Below, piece after piece: positions 32,299-41,596 of a stretch of 53,104 nucleotides of DNA (within the stretch, counting starts at the first letter, position 1; every line of letters starts with the position of its first letter). Below the pieces are notes generated by a model. It did no database searches, was not told where the DNA came from, and worked only from the letters and a program-made list of their open reading frames with translations. The DNA is taken from contig CAISJI010000247.1 of assembly GCA_903885565.1 (NCBI GenBank), positions 1 to 53,104 on the forward strand. Direction: 5' to 3'. The translations under genes were made by a program, and so were the position numbers. The DNA comes from an uncultured Planctomycetaceae bacterium. GTDB lineage: Bacteria; Planctomycetota; Planctomycetia; Pirellulales; UBA1268.

Positions 32299-33756
32299 TC
32301 AGGCCGATTCCTCGCCGGGGAGTTTATCGCGGTATTCGTATTTGAACTTGCCCGGATTCGGCACCGGATAGGCGCCGTCGGCGTTGAGCAGCACCGGAGC
32401 CGGCGAATCGGCGGTGAAGAGTTCCGCTCCTGCGCTCAGGTCGTCGGGGCAGTTGAGCATCTCCTCAAACGTCACCTCCCGGCCGGTGTGGGCGGCAAAC
32501 CGGCCCATCGCCGTGGCGAGGCTCGCCTCCGCGCCGCGCACAACCTCGTTGTAAGGCTCGTTGGCGATGATCGCCGCCACCAGATGCTCCCATTCGCGAC
32601 GGTAGGGATTGGGCTCGGGCTGGTCGGCCGTCCAGAGGATGTTGTCTTTCTCCATCCGCTGGCTCTTGTAGATCACCGGCTTGGCCGGGGAATGGCCGCT
32701 GGTGGAGATCGTGAACGCCCCCTTGGTGCCCTGACCGTAGACGCCGAACTTCTGGTCGCAGTTTTTCAGCGATCGGCCCGAGTAGAAAAACTTCGTGCCG
32801 TCGTCGAACGTGTATTCGACCGCGTAGTTGTCGAAGTTCTGGTCTTCGAGCTTGGCCTTGATCTGGCGGCCGCCGAGTCCCTCAGCCTTCACCGGCCACG
32901 ATCCCTTCATCCAGCAGACCTCGTCAACATGGTGGACGTAGTAATCGCTGAAGATGCCGCCGCTGGCCCACAAGAATCCGTGGAACCGCCTGATCTGCCA
33001 GAGCAGTTCGCTCATTCCCTCCGGGGGCCCGGGGAAGAGTTCCATGCTCTGGGCCGGCGTGTGCATGCGATAGCCGCGGAAGTCCATCAGTTCGCCCGCC
33101 TCGCCATTGCGGAGCCGGTCGAAAAGTTCCTGGCGGCGGTCGCAGTGGCGGCACATCAGCCCCACGCCCACCTTCAGATTCTTGGCAGCGGCCTTGGGGG
33201 CCAGTTCCAGCATCCGGCGGGTGCTCGGGCCGTCGAGGGAGATCGGCTTCTCCATGAAGGAGTGCACGCCTTTCTCAATCGCGTAGGCGAAGTGCGGCAC
33301 GCGGAAGGCGACCGGGGTGGCGAAGATGGCGATGTCCCCCGGCCGCAGGCAGTCGATCGCCTGCTTGTAGGCGTCGAAGCCGGTGAAGATTCTCTCGTCC
33401 GGCACATCGCACCGTTCCTTGAACTGCTCGCCGAGCGACCGGCGCACGATTTCAGCCCGATTCTGAAAGACATCGGCCAACGCCACCAGCTTGAGCGGGG
33501 CATCAGCCACCGAGAGCGCGTCGGCTGCCGCCCCGCCCCCACGGCCGCCACACCCGATCAATGCCACCCGCAGTTCGTCGCTCCCCCCGGCATGCACGGC
33601 CGGGGCGGCGGCTGGGGCATCTTCGGCCCGGGCCACCACCGCACGCTGCGCCAGAGCGACTCCAGCCAGCGCCGCCGCGCCAGTGGAGGCCTGGTCAAAA
33701 AACTGCCGCCGGGTGGTCTGCGGTGTGGTGGAATCGGAAGCCGGCGTGCGGGGCAT
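32299..33756 (-). CDS. Gfo/Idh/MocA family oxidoreductase, Tat-exported
   Basis: A 485-residue protein with a twin-arginine leader (TTRRQFFDQASTGAAALAGVALA), then LRVALIGCGGRGGGAAAD and MEKPISLDGP. The C-terminal part contains GFLWASGGIFSDYYVHHVDEVCWMKG with conserved His residues. It belongs to the long planctomycete group of exported Gfo/Idh/MocA proteins. NAD(P)-dependent sugar oxidation in the periplasm is expected. The stop faces the DUF1080 gene (convergent), with the dispersed repeat between. Three 10-bp tandem repeats lie 23 bp upstream of its start. Confidence 0.9.
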   Translation of the reverse strand: MPRTPASDSTTPQTTRRQFFDQASTGAAALAGVALAQRAVVARAEDAPAAAPAVHAGGSDELRVALIGCGGRGGGAAADALSVADAPLKLVALADVFQNRAEIVRRSLGEQFKERCDVPDERIFTGFDAYKQAIDCLRPGDIAIFATPVAFRVPHFAYAIEKGVHSFMEKPISLDGPSTRRMLELAPKAAAKNLKVGVGLMCRHCDRRQELFDRLRNGEAGELMDFRGYRMHTPAQSMELFPGPPEGMSELLWQIRRFHGFLWASGGIFSDYYVHHVDEVCWMKGSWPVKAEGLGGRQIKAKLEDQNFDNYAVEYTFDDGTKFFYSGRSLKNCDQKFGVYGQGTKGAFTISTSGHSPAKPVIYKSQRMEKDNILWTADQPEPNPYRREWEHLVAAIIANEPYNEVVRGAEASLATAMGRFAAHTGREVTFEEMLNCPDDLSAGAELFTADSPAPVLLNADGAYPVPNPGKFKYEYRDKLPGEESA

Positions 33757-33778
33757 GGGTGTCTCCCAAAGGGCTCAT

Positions 33779-33808
33779 GATCAGGATGGATCAGGATGGA
33801 TCAGGATG
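33779..33808 (+). repeat. Three tandem copies of a 10-bp unit (GATCAGGATG)
   Basis: Three exact head-to-tail copies of GATCAGGATG occupy 33779-33808, in the 104-bp space between the serine hydrolase end and the Gfo/Idh/MocA start. They lie upstream of the latter. A unit of 10 bp is close to one helical turn. Copy number could vary between strains. Confidence 0.8.
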
Positions 33809-33860
33809 TCGGACTTGAGGAAAAAGCGAGGATCGGTCAGCGACCCCCGCCTCTGGAATT

Positions 33861-35033
33861 CTAATTGGAAATGGGGGGAGCGACAGTGGGCGCGGGATGG
33901 GCGGCGAGATTTTTCAGTGTCTCCTGCAGTTTGGCTTCTGCTGCCGAATCGGCCGGGAGGGCGGCCGATCCGAGCGCCGGCAGGAGCAGATCCCACACCA
34001 GATTGAGCTGCTGCTGCATGTCTTTGGTCTGCGCGGTGATGGCGATCACCGCCTGCTCTTCGGGCAGCACCACGCAGAACTGACCCTTGGCGCCATCCCC
34101 CCGGAAGGCGTTGTGACGGCAGCGCCAAAACTGAAATCCGTAGCCCTGATCCCAATCGCGCTGCGGATCGCTGCCGTTGGAAACCTGCCGGGCGGTGGCC
34201 TGCTCCACCCACTCCTGCGGCACCAACTGCCGATCGTGCCAGCGACCCTTCTGGAGGTAGAGCTGGCCAAACTTGGCGATATCCTCGGTGCGCAGGGAAA
34301 GCCCGGAGCCGCCGATTGTGTTCCCCTGAGGGCTTGCGCCCCACTGCGGCGCCTCGATGCCCAGCGGCTGAAAGAGCCGGGGTGTGAGATAGTCGAGCAC
34401 CGTCTCGCCGGTCGTTTTCCGCACGATCGCCGAGCAGATGTGGGTGGCGGGGGTGTTGTAATGAAAATGCGTGCCTGGCTTGAAGGGCACAGGATGCGCA
34501 AGGAAGGTCTTCACCCAGGATTCGGTATCAGAAAATTTCGGCTCCGAATCCTGCCCGGTCGACATCGTGAGCAGATCCCGCACCCGCATCGATTCCAGAT
34601 GTTTGGGAGGCTCTGCCGGGGCCTCCTCCGGGAAGAAGGAGAGCACCTTGTCATCAAGGCTCAGCTTGCCCTCGGCAATGGCCAGCCCCACGGCGGTCGA
34701 AGTGAAGCTTTTGCTCAGCGAAAAAAGGATATGTGGCTTCTCGGCTGCCTCCGGCTTCCACCAGCCTTCGGCGATCACATAGCCGTTGCGCACCAGCATG
34801 AAGCTGTGCATCGTGTGGACGTCCCGATCGGCGGCCTCGATAAACGCCCGGATGCCGTCAGACGACACCCCTTGTGCCTCGGGCGAACTGCGCGGCAGTG
34901 GGACGGGGACGGGGGCAGGGGCTGGAGTCTGGCCCGGGGCAGATGGCCCAAGGCAGCACCACAGCGCTCCAACGGCCAGCACTCGGCGCCAGAGCGGATG
35001 TGACACCTCAACCAGCAGACGCTGATTCAACAT
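33861..35033 (-). CDS. Serine hydrolase, beta-lactamase/DD-peptidase family
   Basis: A 390-residue exported serine hydrolase of the class C beta-lactamase/esterase fold. The SxxK motif is S105-L-S-K108 (HILFSLSKSFTSTAVG), the second motif is YNT in HFHYNTPATH, and a DGAKGQFCVV segment occupies the place of the third motif. The nucleophile and lysine are both kept. Relatives act as D-amino peptidases, esterases or cell-wall hydrolases, and beta-lactamase activity is not implied. The N-terminal signal contains a Trp/Ala-rich segment followed by a Pro/Val linker. Confidence 0.85.
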   Translation of the reverse strand: MLNQRLLVEVSHPLWRRVLAVGALWCCLGPSAPGQTPAPAPVPVPLPRSSPEAQGVSSDGIRAFIEAADRDVHTMHSFMLVRNGYVIAEGWWKPEAAEKPHILFSLSKSFTSTAVGLAIAEGKLSLDDKVLSFFPEEAPAEPPKHLESMRVRDLLTMSTGQDSEPKFSDTESWVKTFLAHPVPFKPGTHFHYNTPATHICSAIVRKTTGETVLDYLTPRLFQPLGIEAPQWGASPQGNTIGGSGLSLRTEDIAKFGQLYLQKGRWHDRQLVPQEWVEQATARQVSNGSDPQRDWDQGYGFQFWRCRHNAFRGDGAKGQFCVVLPEEQAVIAITAQTKDMQQQLNLVWDLLLPALGSAALPADSAAEAKLQETLKNLAAHPAPTVAPPISN

Positions 35034-35335
35034 CGGAAGGGGTTCCCTGAGGGCTGTGGAGGGGGAGTCAGAGGGTGGCGTCAGCGACTCATTCCCGCCT
35101 CGCCCGTCAGAGTTTTAACCGCTGGCGGGCGGGTTCCCAAGAGGCGCCGGCCCGTAGGAAGAAACGCGAGCGGGCCGGGGAAAAGGTGCCGGGAGGACTA
35201 CTTCTGCCGTCAGCCAGCCACACCGGGAACCGATCGGCAGTGGGGCGGCAGTGTGCGTCCGTAAAGTTGCTTTTCTGCAGGTGTGATCGCTACGTTGAAC
35301 AGGACAGGATTCGGGAGTTGAGCAGAGGAGCACGC
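35034..35335. other. About 300-bp divergent intergenic region
   Basis: It separates the divergent serine hydrolase and TPR-protease genes and should hold both promoters. The clearest structure is an inverted repeat, CCGGCCCG (35147-35154) with CGGGCCGG (35171-35178): an 8-bp stem with a 16-nt loop, about 160 bp upstream of the protease start. AGAGGAG at 35323-35329 is the protease ribosome-binding site. Confidence 0.55.
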
Positions 35336-38020
35336 ATGCCGATGGTCGATCGACATATTTCTCAGGCCGGGTGGCTGCCCGTGTGGCTGGCGGTGGTTTT
35401 GGCCGCTGTATGCGCGGCCCCGGGGACCGCCCAGGAGGCACCGCCACAGGTCGTGCCGCCTGCCTTGCCGCCGGTGGTGGCCGATTGGTTGCGAGGTCTG
35501 TTGCCGAAGGCACCTGCTCCCGAGGCCCGTCCTGAGCTGCCCCGCAAGTCCCGTTTGCCCCTCCCGGCGCCCGAGGCGGTTGCGGCCGCCACGGAGGTGG
35601 TGCGACAGGCCTATGCCGTGGCGATCGAGGATGCAAAGAAGTCTGATTCAGGAACGTATGACGAACTGCTAGCGAAGTTTCGCGCCGCCGCCGATCAGAC
35701 CGAAGACCCCGCCCGCAAATATGCGCTGCTGCTGGAAGCGGAGCGGATGGCGGCGGCTGCTGATGAATACACGCAGGCCTTCGCCATCGCCCAACAGCGG
35801 GCAGACGAATTTGAGATCGACCGGCTGGCCGCCCGTCTGGGCGTGGTGGAGCTGTTGGCCCAGCCGCCGATCTGTGAAGACGAGGAAGCGCTCGGCTATT
35901 GCGTGAGCCTCGCCGAGGAGGCGCTGGGCGCCCCGCGCCTCGATGAGGCGGTGAAGGCGGGGACGGCGGCCGCCAAAATCGCCAAGGCGATGGGGGTGCG
36001 CGATCGGATCAACATGGCCGAGGTCCGCAGGAAGACGAGATTCAAGGCGCTGCGGCTGGAAGACAGGCAGCCCGTTCCCAAGGGGAACGACACCATCGGC
36101 ACGCTCCTGAAAGAGATCACGGCGGCCCGCGACGGTAGGATGCGCTATGAGGTGGCGGTGGACGCCCTGGAACGCTCGGCCGGCGGCGCCGCCGAGCACG
36201 AAGCAACTGGCCGTTACGAATGTTTTGTGCTGGGGAAATGGAAATCGGGATTGAACCACTTGGCCAGCGGCGACACGCTCGAACTCAAGCAAGTCGCCGC
36301 GCTCGAGCGGGATCTGGAGTCGGCCGGAAGCATCACCTCCGTCAGCGGCCCAATGTTCACGCTCGCCAACCAGTGGTGGGCACTGGCCGACGAAAAAAAA
36401 GAGGTGCTGACCGCACCTGAGAAGGTGGCCGCGAAGGCGCACGCTGCCCGGCTCTACAAAGACCTCATCCCGCTGCTGACAGATGCCGTGGACGTCGCGC
36501 TCGCCGGTAATCGACTGGTGGCGGCGCCCTGTCCGGAAGTGCTGCGATCGATCGAGGCGGATGCGATGCGATGCAGCACGGCGGCTGAAGCTGTGCAGTG
36601 CTACAAGATGATGCTGGCCAGAGGGGAGAGGTCGCCTGAGGTGAAAGAGGCGGCCGAGGTGCGGCTGGTCTATTGGCTGAGTCTGGCAGAAGAGAAGAAG
36701 GTGCGGCTGGGGCAGACCTGGGTCACGCCCCAGAAACGGGCGGAGGTCGCCAAGAAGGCCGACATCATGATCCAGCACGGCCTGGAACTGCTGCGGCTGG
36801 GCACCTACGATTTGGCCCACGAAGAATTGCTCTCCGCCAGCAGGCTCAATCCGGATGACTTCCACGCCGACTTCCTGATGGGCCTGATCTGGTCTTTGGG
36901 AGCGAACAACGATGTGCGGGGCATGCATCACTTTGCAGAGGCGGTGCGGCGGAGCAATTCGCAGAATGCCTTCGCCTGCAACAACCTCGCCGTCTGCGAG
37001 GTGTTCACCCGTCGGTATCACGATGCCGCGGTCCATTTTCGCCGCGCGCTGGAGCTCATGCCGGGGGAGCAGGCGATCGCCGACAATGTCGGCACGATGC
37101 TGACGATGGCCCGCCGCAGCGACATCACCGGCCTGCCCGACCCGGTGCGGAACTCCCTCAATGAGCTCTACCGGACGGCCGTGCACGAACTGAATCTCAA
37201 GCCAGTCACACAGGCCGATCGGTTCTTTCTGATGTCGCCCTCCGGCAAGGCGGGGGATCGGGGCGGCAAGGAGGGGCAGGATGGACTCAAAGGGATGCTG
37301 GAGGAGCCGCCAGAATCGGTGGTGGGCATCGCCACCGGCACCGGGTTTGTCATCGCTCCGGGATACGTGCTCACCAACCGTCATGTGATCGACGGTGGAA
37401 CGGAGATTGTGATCATGGATCCCAAGGATCACCAGCGGCAGCTTCCGGCCACTGTGATCGCCTCGCTTGAGGACCCCGATATCGCGCTGATCAAGTGCGA
37501 GGGATTGGATGTGCCGGCACTCCCGCTGGCAGACAGGCTGTCGAGGTCGGGCAGCGATATCATGGTGCTTGGCTACCCGGGCGGATCGCTCTTGGGAATG
37601 GAGCTGAAGGTGACCAGAGGCGCCGTGATCTCCCAGGGGGATCCGCAGATGGATGGGGGCAATTTTCTCCACAGCGCCACCGTGAATCCCGGCAACAGCG
37701 GTGGGCCGATCGTCGACCAGCAGGGGAAGGTGGTGGGGATTGTGGTGGCCGTTGTCCGCACCGCTGCGATCGGCAATGCCTACAGCATCGGCATACCGGT
37801 GGAACGCATCTGGCCCTTCCTTCGCGAGCATCTGGCAGAGGTGCAGCCGGCAGATGCCGCCGCCCCGGAACTCTCCTGGCCCGACGTCGGCGCGGCAGCG
37901 AGTCCTGCCACGGTGTTCGTCAGCGCCAAGATCAAGCGGGTCGGCAAGAAGAAGCCGGCAGCAGCGCCACTCCAGCAGCCCGGCCTGCCAGCCCCCGGCG
38001 GCGACAGTGAACAGTTCTGA
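35336..38020 (+). CDS. TPR-containing trypsin-like (S1C/DegP-type) serine protease
   Basis: An 894-residue exported protein. Signal peptide WLAVVLAAVCAAPGTAQ (about 15-31) precedes a long helical region with TPR-like repeats to about 600 (FACNNLAVCEVFTRRYHDAA is the clearest). A C-terminal trypsin-like domain follows from about 661, with a complete catalytic triad: H683 (LTNRHVI), D715 (EDPDIALI), S788 (NPGNSGGP). No PDZ domain was recognised. It should act in the periplasm, perhaps in protein quality control with the helical part as adaptor. The ATG at 35336 has AGAGGAG upstream. Confidence 0.88.
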   Translation: MPMVDRHISQAGWLPVWLAVVLAAVCAAPGTAQEAPPQVVPPALPPVVADWLRGLLPKAPAPEARPELPRKSRLPLPAPEAVAAATEVVRQAYAVAIEDAKKSDSGTYDELLAKFRAAADQTEDPARKYALLLEAERMAAAADEYTQAFAIAQQRADEFEIDRLAARLGVVELLAQPPICEDEEALGYCVSLAEEALGAPRLDEAVKAGTAAAKIAKAMGVRDRINMAEVRRKTRFKALRLEDRQPVPKGNDTIGTLLKEITAARDGRMRYEVAVDALERSAGGAAEHEATGRYECFVLGKWKSGLNHLASGDTLELKQVAALERDLESAGSITSVSGPMFTLANQWWALADEKKEVLTAPEKVAAKAHAARLYKDLIPLLTDAVDVALAGNRLVAAPCPEVLRSIEADAMRCSTAAEAVQCYKMMLARGERSPEVKEAAEVRLVYWLSLAEEKKVRLGQTWVTPQKRAEVAKKADIMIQHGLELLRLGTYDLAHEELLSASRLNPDDFHADFLMGLIWSLGANNDVRGMHHFAEAVRRSNSQNAFACNNLAVCEVFTRRYHDAAVHFRRALELMPGEQAIADNVGTMLTMARRSDITGLPDPVRNSLNELYRTAVHELNLKPVTQADRFFLMSPSGKAGDRGGKEGQDGLKGMLEEPPESVVGIATGTGFVIAPGYVLTNRHVIDGGTEIVIMDPKDHQRQLPATVIASLEDPDIALIKCEGLDVPALPLADRLSRSGSDIMVLGYPGGSLLGMELKVTRGAVISQGDPQMDGGNFLHSATVNPGNSGGPIVDQQGKVVGIVVAVVRTAAIGNAYSIGIPVERIWPFLREHLAEVQPADAAAPELSWPDVGAAASPATVFVSAKIKRVGKKKPAAAPLQQPGLPAPGGDSEQF

Positions 38021-38135
38021 CTGTCCGTGGAAAAAGTCATCCATGACCCACTGGATTGAAGATAGACCACTCGGTCGACCGGTGGAAACGCCAAGGGTTT
38101 CCACGGTCGACCGGGATCGCATCCAGCGATGCTGC
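38020..38135 (-). repeat. Palindromic dispersed repeat, copy 2 (reverse orientation)
   Basis: Contains GTCGACCGGTGGAAACGCC (from 38074) and GTTTCCACGGTCGACC (to 38112), with GTGGAAAAAGTCATCCATGA on the left and GGATCGCATCCAGCGATG on the right. Read in reverse, it matches copy 1 (19.7 kb) over the palindrome and both flanks. It directly follows the protease stop codon. Confidence 0.8.
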
Positions 38136-38209
38136 ACTTTATCGACAGCCTGCTATCCAACCCGGGTGATGGGCCCGTACAGGCGGCACACAGATCAACA
38201 GGGGGCAGT

Positions 38210-40138
38210 ATGCCGACGCATTCAGCGCAGCGGGAGCCGCAGCCGGAGCCCCGTGTTCATGGGGCTCCAGTGATGGCCCGTGGCCTGCTGGTGATTTTGG
38301 GGGCCTCTGGTGATCTGACCAAACGCCTGCTGATGCCGGCGCTCTACAACCTCGCCTGTGACGGCCTGCTGGCGGAGGATTTCGCCATCATTGGCATGGC
38401 GCGGCAGGAGTGGACGCACGAGGAGTTTCGTCTGTCGCAGCGCCAGGGAATGGAGAAGTTTTCCACCCGCCGGTCGGCCGATGCTGCCCGCTGGCAGTGG
38501 TTGGAATCACGGCTCTACTACACGCCGGGCGAGTTCGACGATCCGGCGGCCTATGCGCGGCTCAAGGAACTGATGGTGGAGGTGGGCGAACAGACCGGAG
38601 CCGCCGGCAATACGCTGCTCTATCTGGCCATCTCCCCCGACTTCTTCGGGTTGGTCAACCAGCAGTTGGCGGCGGCGGGCTTTGCCAATCTGGCGGGCGG
38701 CTGCCGGCTGATCGTCGAGAAGCCCTTCGGCAAAGATCTCTCCTCGGCCCGGGCGCTCAACGCCGCGCTTCTGGAGCGCTGGAGCGAGGAGCAGATCTAT
38801 CGCATTGATCACTACCTCGGCAAGGAGACTGTGCAAAACCTGCTGGCCTTCCGACTGGCCAATCCGCTCTTCGCGCCGCTGTGGAATGCCAGGCACATCG
38901 ACCACATCCAGATCTCCGCTACTGAAACGGTGGGAGTGGAAACGCGTGGGGAGTATTACGACCGCACCGGCGTGGTGCGTGACATGCTGCAGAACCATCT
39001 CATGCAGATGCTCGCGTATGTCTGCATGGAGCCGCCAGCCACGCTCGATCCCGATGCTGTCCGGGAGGCGAAGTCAGCACTGCTCAAGGCAGTGCGCGTG
39101 CCAGACGAGGCCGCGCTGGCGACCGACTGCGTGCGTGGCCAGTATGGGGAGGGTGTGCGGACGGATGGCACGTCAGTGGCAGCGTATCGGAGCGAGCCGC
39201 ATGTCGGCCAAGACTCCAACACCGAGACCTTTGCGGCGATCAAACTGCATATCGACAACGACCGCTGGGCCGGCATGCCGGTCTATCTGCGGTCGGGTAA
39301 GGCGCTGTGGAAGCGGGGCACCGAGATCGTCGTGCAGTTCAAGGCTGCGGCCGATGCGCCTCTGGGTACCGCCGCAGGAGATCCCAATCTGTTGATCTTC
39401 CACATCCAGCCACTTCAGGGGGTGGAGATCCGCATGCATGCCAAGCGGCCGGGGCCCACGTTCGTGCTGCAGCGGGCCGGCATGCGGTTTGACTACGCGG
39501 AAACCTTCGAAGCCTCGCGCGGCACCGGCTACGAGGTGCTGCTCTACAGCGCCCTTCTGGGCGATCCCACGCTCTTTTCCCGCACCGATTTCGTGGAGAC
39601 TTCGTGGGAGATCGTGCAGCCGGTCCTCAATGCCTGGAGAGAGCATCCCGCTGCAGACTATCCCAACTACCGTGCCGGTTCCTGGGGGCCGCGGGCCGCC
39701 GAGGAGATGCTGGAGCGGGACGGCCGACATTGGCACGAGATCCTCAACCCCGATGTGCTCAAACGCAGCCAGCTCTTCGCCACTGCTCCGGCGGTGCTGC
39801 TCAATACACTCCTGCTGGCCATGCGCCCGCTGAGCGTTGATGCCGGGACATGCGTGATCGAGCGCGGGGCCACCGGTGGCGAGATGTATGTCGCCTGCCG
39901 GGGAGAGCTTGAGGCACTGGGAGCATCCGGCCAGCGGGTTGGCCTGCTGCGGGAGGGGGATTGCTTCGGCGAGATGGCCCTGCTGTTTGATCAGCCCAGA
40001 AGCGCCACCGTGCGCGCTCTCTCCCCCTGTGATCTGCTGGTTCTCGGCGGCGAGGACTTCCGGCGGATCATGCGGGATTTTCCCGATGCCGAGGCAGACG
40101 TCCGCCGGGTGGCCACGCAGCGCCGCCAGCACTCCTGA
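38210..40138 (+). CDS. zwf: Glucose-6-phosphate dehydrogenase fused to C-terminal cyclic-nucleotide-binding domain
   Basis: A 642-residue protein. Residues 1 to about 511 are a complete glucose-6-phosphate dehydrogenase: NADP-binding GASGDLTKR near the N-terminus and the active-site signature RIDHYLGKE, at the family's usual length. From 512 to 642 a cNMP-binding beta roll follows, with the phosphate-binding cassette FGEMALLFDQPRSATVRA, including the Glu and Arg that hold the cyclic phosphate. The enzyme makes 6-phosphogluconolactone and NADPH; the extra domain suggests regulation by cAMP or cGMP. The ATG at 38210 follows AGGGGGCAG. No frameshift lies between the two parts. Confidence 0.93.
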   Translation: MPTHSAQREPQPEPRVHGAPVMARGLLVILGASGDLTKRLLMPALYNLACDGLLAEDFAIIGMARQEWTHEEFRLSQRQGMEKFSTRRSADAARWQWLESRLYYTPGEFDDPAAYARLKELMVEVGEQTGAAGNTLLYLAISPDFFGLVNQQLAAAGFANLAGGCRLIVEKPFGKDLSSARALNAALLERWSEEQIYRIDHYLGKETVQNLLAFRLANPLFAPLWNARHIDHIQISATETVGVETRGEYYDRTGVVRDMLQNHLMQMLAYVCMEPPATLDPDAVREAKSALLKAVRVPDEAALATDCVRGQYGEGVRTDGTSVAAYRSEPHVGQDSNTETFAAIKLHIDNDRWAGMPVYLRSGKALWKRGTEIVVQFKAAADAPLGTAAGDPNLLIFHIQPLQGVEIRMHAKRPGPTFVLQRAGMRFDYAETFEASRGTGYEVLLYSALLGDPTLFSRTDFVETSWEIVQPVLNAWREHPAADYPNYRAGSWGPRAAEEMLERDGRHWHEILNPDVLKRSQLFATAPAVLLNTLLLAMRPLSVDAGTCVIERGATGGEMYVACRGELEALGASGQRVGLLREGDCFGEMALLFDQPRSATVRALSPCDLLVLGGEDFRRIMRDFPDAEADVRRVATQRRQHS

Positions 40139-40171
40139 GGCACAGGGAGTCGGAACCCGCTGCGCTGCTGG

Positions 40172-40597
40172 CTACTGGACGCGCACCCACTCCAGTGTCT
40201 TCGACATGATGCCTGAGCCGGCGACCATTTCGAAGCCGGCGGGTGTCATGCGGATCGTCATCGGCACAAACATGCCGCGTTTGAGAGCGAAGATCTCCCC
40301 CTTCCACGAACCACTCGCCGCATCATAGGAGATTCCGCGCAGCATCATCGTGTTGACCATGGCCGGATTGGCCGCCTTGACCACGCCTCCGACATATTGC
40401 CCGTTGTTGGCGGAGATCTGCACCTCTGCTTCCATGTCGGCAGGTTTCCACACACCCAGCAGCGCATCTCCGGGCGCGGCTGCCGCCTGGGCAACGCTCG
40501 GGGCTGGCTCCGCAGCCAGGGCAGCGGGAGCGGACAGCAGCGCACCGATGGCAACGGCACATCCCAGTGAGCAGTGCAGGGGAAGGCGGAAGAGCAT
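40172..40597 (-). CDS. DUF2147-like exported protein
   Basis: A 141-residue protein with a signal peptide (LHCSLGCAVAIGALLSAPAALA) and a small beta-rich domain: LLGVWKPADMEAEVQISANN, VGGVVKAANPAM, SGSWKGEIFALKRGMFVPMT. The pattern resembles DUF2147, a periplasmic family of unknown function. It is convergent with zwf (33 bp between stops) and divergent from the hypothetical protein at 40.9 kb. A much longer frame through to 42.8 kb exists but lies antisense to real genes. Confidence 0.75.
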   Translation of the reverse strand: MLFRLPLHCSLGCAVAIGALLSAPAALAAEPAPSVAQAAAAPGDALLGVWKPADMEAEVQISANNGQYVGGVVKAANPAMVNTMMLRGISYDAASGSWKGEIFALKRGMFVPMTIRMTPAGFEMVAGSGIMSKTLEWVRVQ

Positions 40598-40855
40598 GAG
40601 GGGCTCCTTGGCAAGCGGGTGAAAAAGAGTGTGAAGAGCCAGGAAACAGGCTGGGAGGGTAGGGAGCGACAAGCGGACAGTCCATGCCAGTCGTTTGAGC
40701 GCGAAAAACAGCGTGCAGAGTTCCCCGATGCAGCGAAAAAAACCAACTTGCAGAGAGGGCAATGTTCTGAAACTCTCCCCGCCGGCGGCAGTCTCTCGTC
40801 GAGCGCGCGACAGGTTCGGTTCAGGGTTGCTCGCCCCCTCACGGAGCATGTTGGT

Positions 40856-41488
40856 ATGCCATTGATGACGGCCTTGTGTGTCAGAACCCAGCGCAGGAGC
40901 AGCAGCCGGGAATGCCTCCTGGGAGTGCACGCATTCCTCGTGCTGACGGCGGGTGGAGTGGTCGGAATAGGGCGGCCTTCTCTGGCCGATACGCCGCTGG
41001 AGCAGGTTCCCAACGTGGCACACGAGCCCTTCCCGGGGGGCGATCTCGCGCTGCCGAAAGATCTGGGAAAATGGCTGCAGGGAGCACCGTCGAGAGACGA
41101 CGGACAGGGTATCCGGCTGGACACTGTGGCCAAGCCGATCGATGCGGTGGCGCAGACACCCTGGAAGGCATCGGCCTACAGCGGGTCGGCCCGCCCTGGT
41201 TTCCTGATGCGAAAAAATCATGCCCTCCCCTGGGGCCTTGAGGCGGAGTGGCAGGTAGGCGTTGTTGCCATGCCACAGAATGTGGGTGAGGCGGAGATCT
41301 CCGATGCCTCGCGCTGGTCGATCCGCAAGGCGGTAGGGAAGGATCTCTACCTCTACATGCACGATCGGGGCAGCGGGTTTGTCAAGCATTTTGGCGACCG
41401 GCTGTCGGTCTACGGCCGCTATCTCTCCACCGGCGACAAAACGACCCCCACCTCCCTCCTCCAGGTCGGCGCCGCGCGTGCGTTCTGA
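40856..41488 (+). CDS. Hypothetical exported protein
   Basis: A 210-residue protein with a possible signal (LLGVHAFLVLTAGGVVGIG, about 19-37, ending near LAD). The remainder has Trp/Tyr-rich, charged segments (VAKPIDAVAQTPWKASAYSG, DLYLYMHDRGSGFVKHFGDR). I recognise no domain. GGAG lies 11 bp before the chosen ATG at 40856; ATG 40865 is an alternative. The gene precedes the GAF-SpoIIE phosphatase with a 108-bp gap and is divergent from the DUF2147-like gene. Confidence 0.6.
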   Translation: MPLMTALCVRTQRRSSSRECLLGVHAFLVLTAGGVVGIGRPSLADTPLEQVPNVAHEPFPGGDLALPKDLGKWLQGAPSRDDGQGIRLDTVAKPIDAVAQTPWKASAYSGSARPGFLMRKNHALPWGLEAEWQVGVVAMPQNVGEAEISDASRWSIRKAVGKDLYLYMHDRGSGFVKHFGDRLSVYGRYLSTGDKTTPTSLLQVGAARAF

Positions 41489-41596
41489 ATCTGCTCGGGC
41501 CAGTTGGGTCGCCGCCATTGTGCCGGGGATTCGCGTATGCTGGTGGCCTGGAGTGGCCGACAGACGGCCGCACGGTTTTTTTGGGAGCGGCGCACC

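Noticed and set aside
33779..33808. Short CRISPR-like array
   Set aside because: Units are contiguous 10-bp repeats with no spacers and no cas genes nearby.
35176..35195. GGGGAAAAGGTGCCGGGAGG as another REP-like copy
   Set aside because: Only about 12 bp match the AAAAAGGTGCC class and the flanks do not; likely chance.
35669..38137. An 822-residue minus-strand frame opposite the TPR protease
   Set aside because: Antisense shadow; the plus strand encodes a full catalytic triad and has a good ribosome-binding site.
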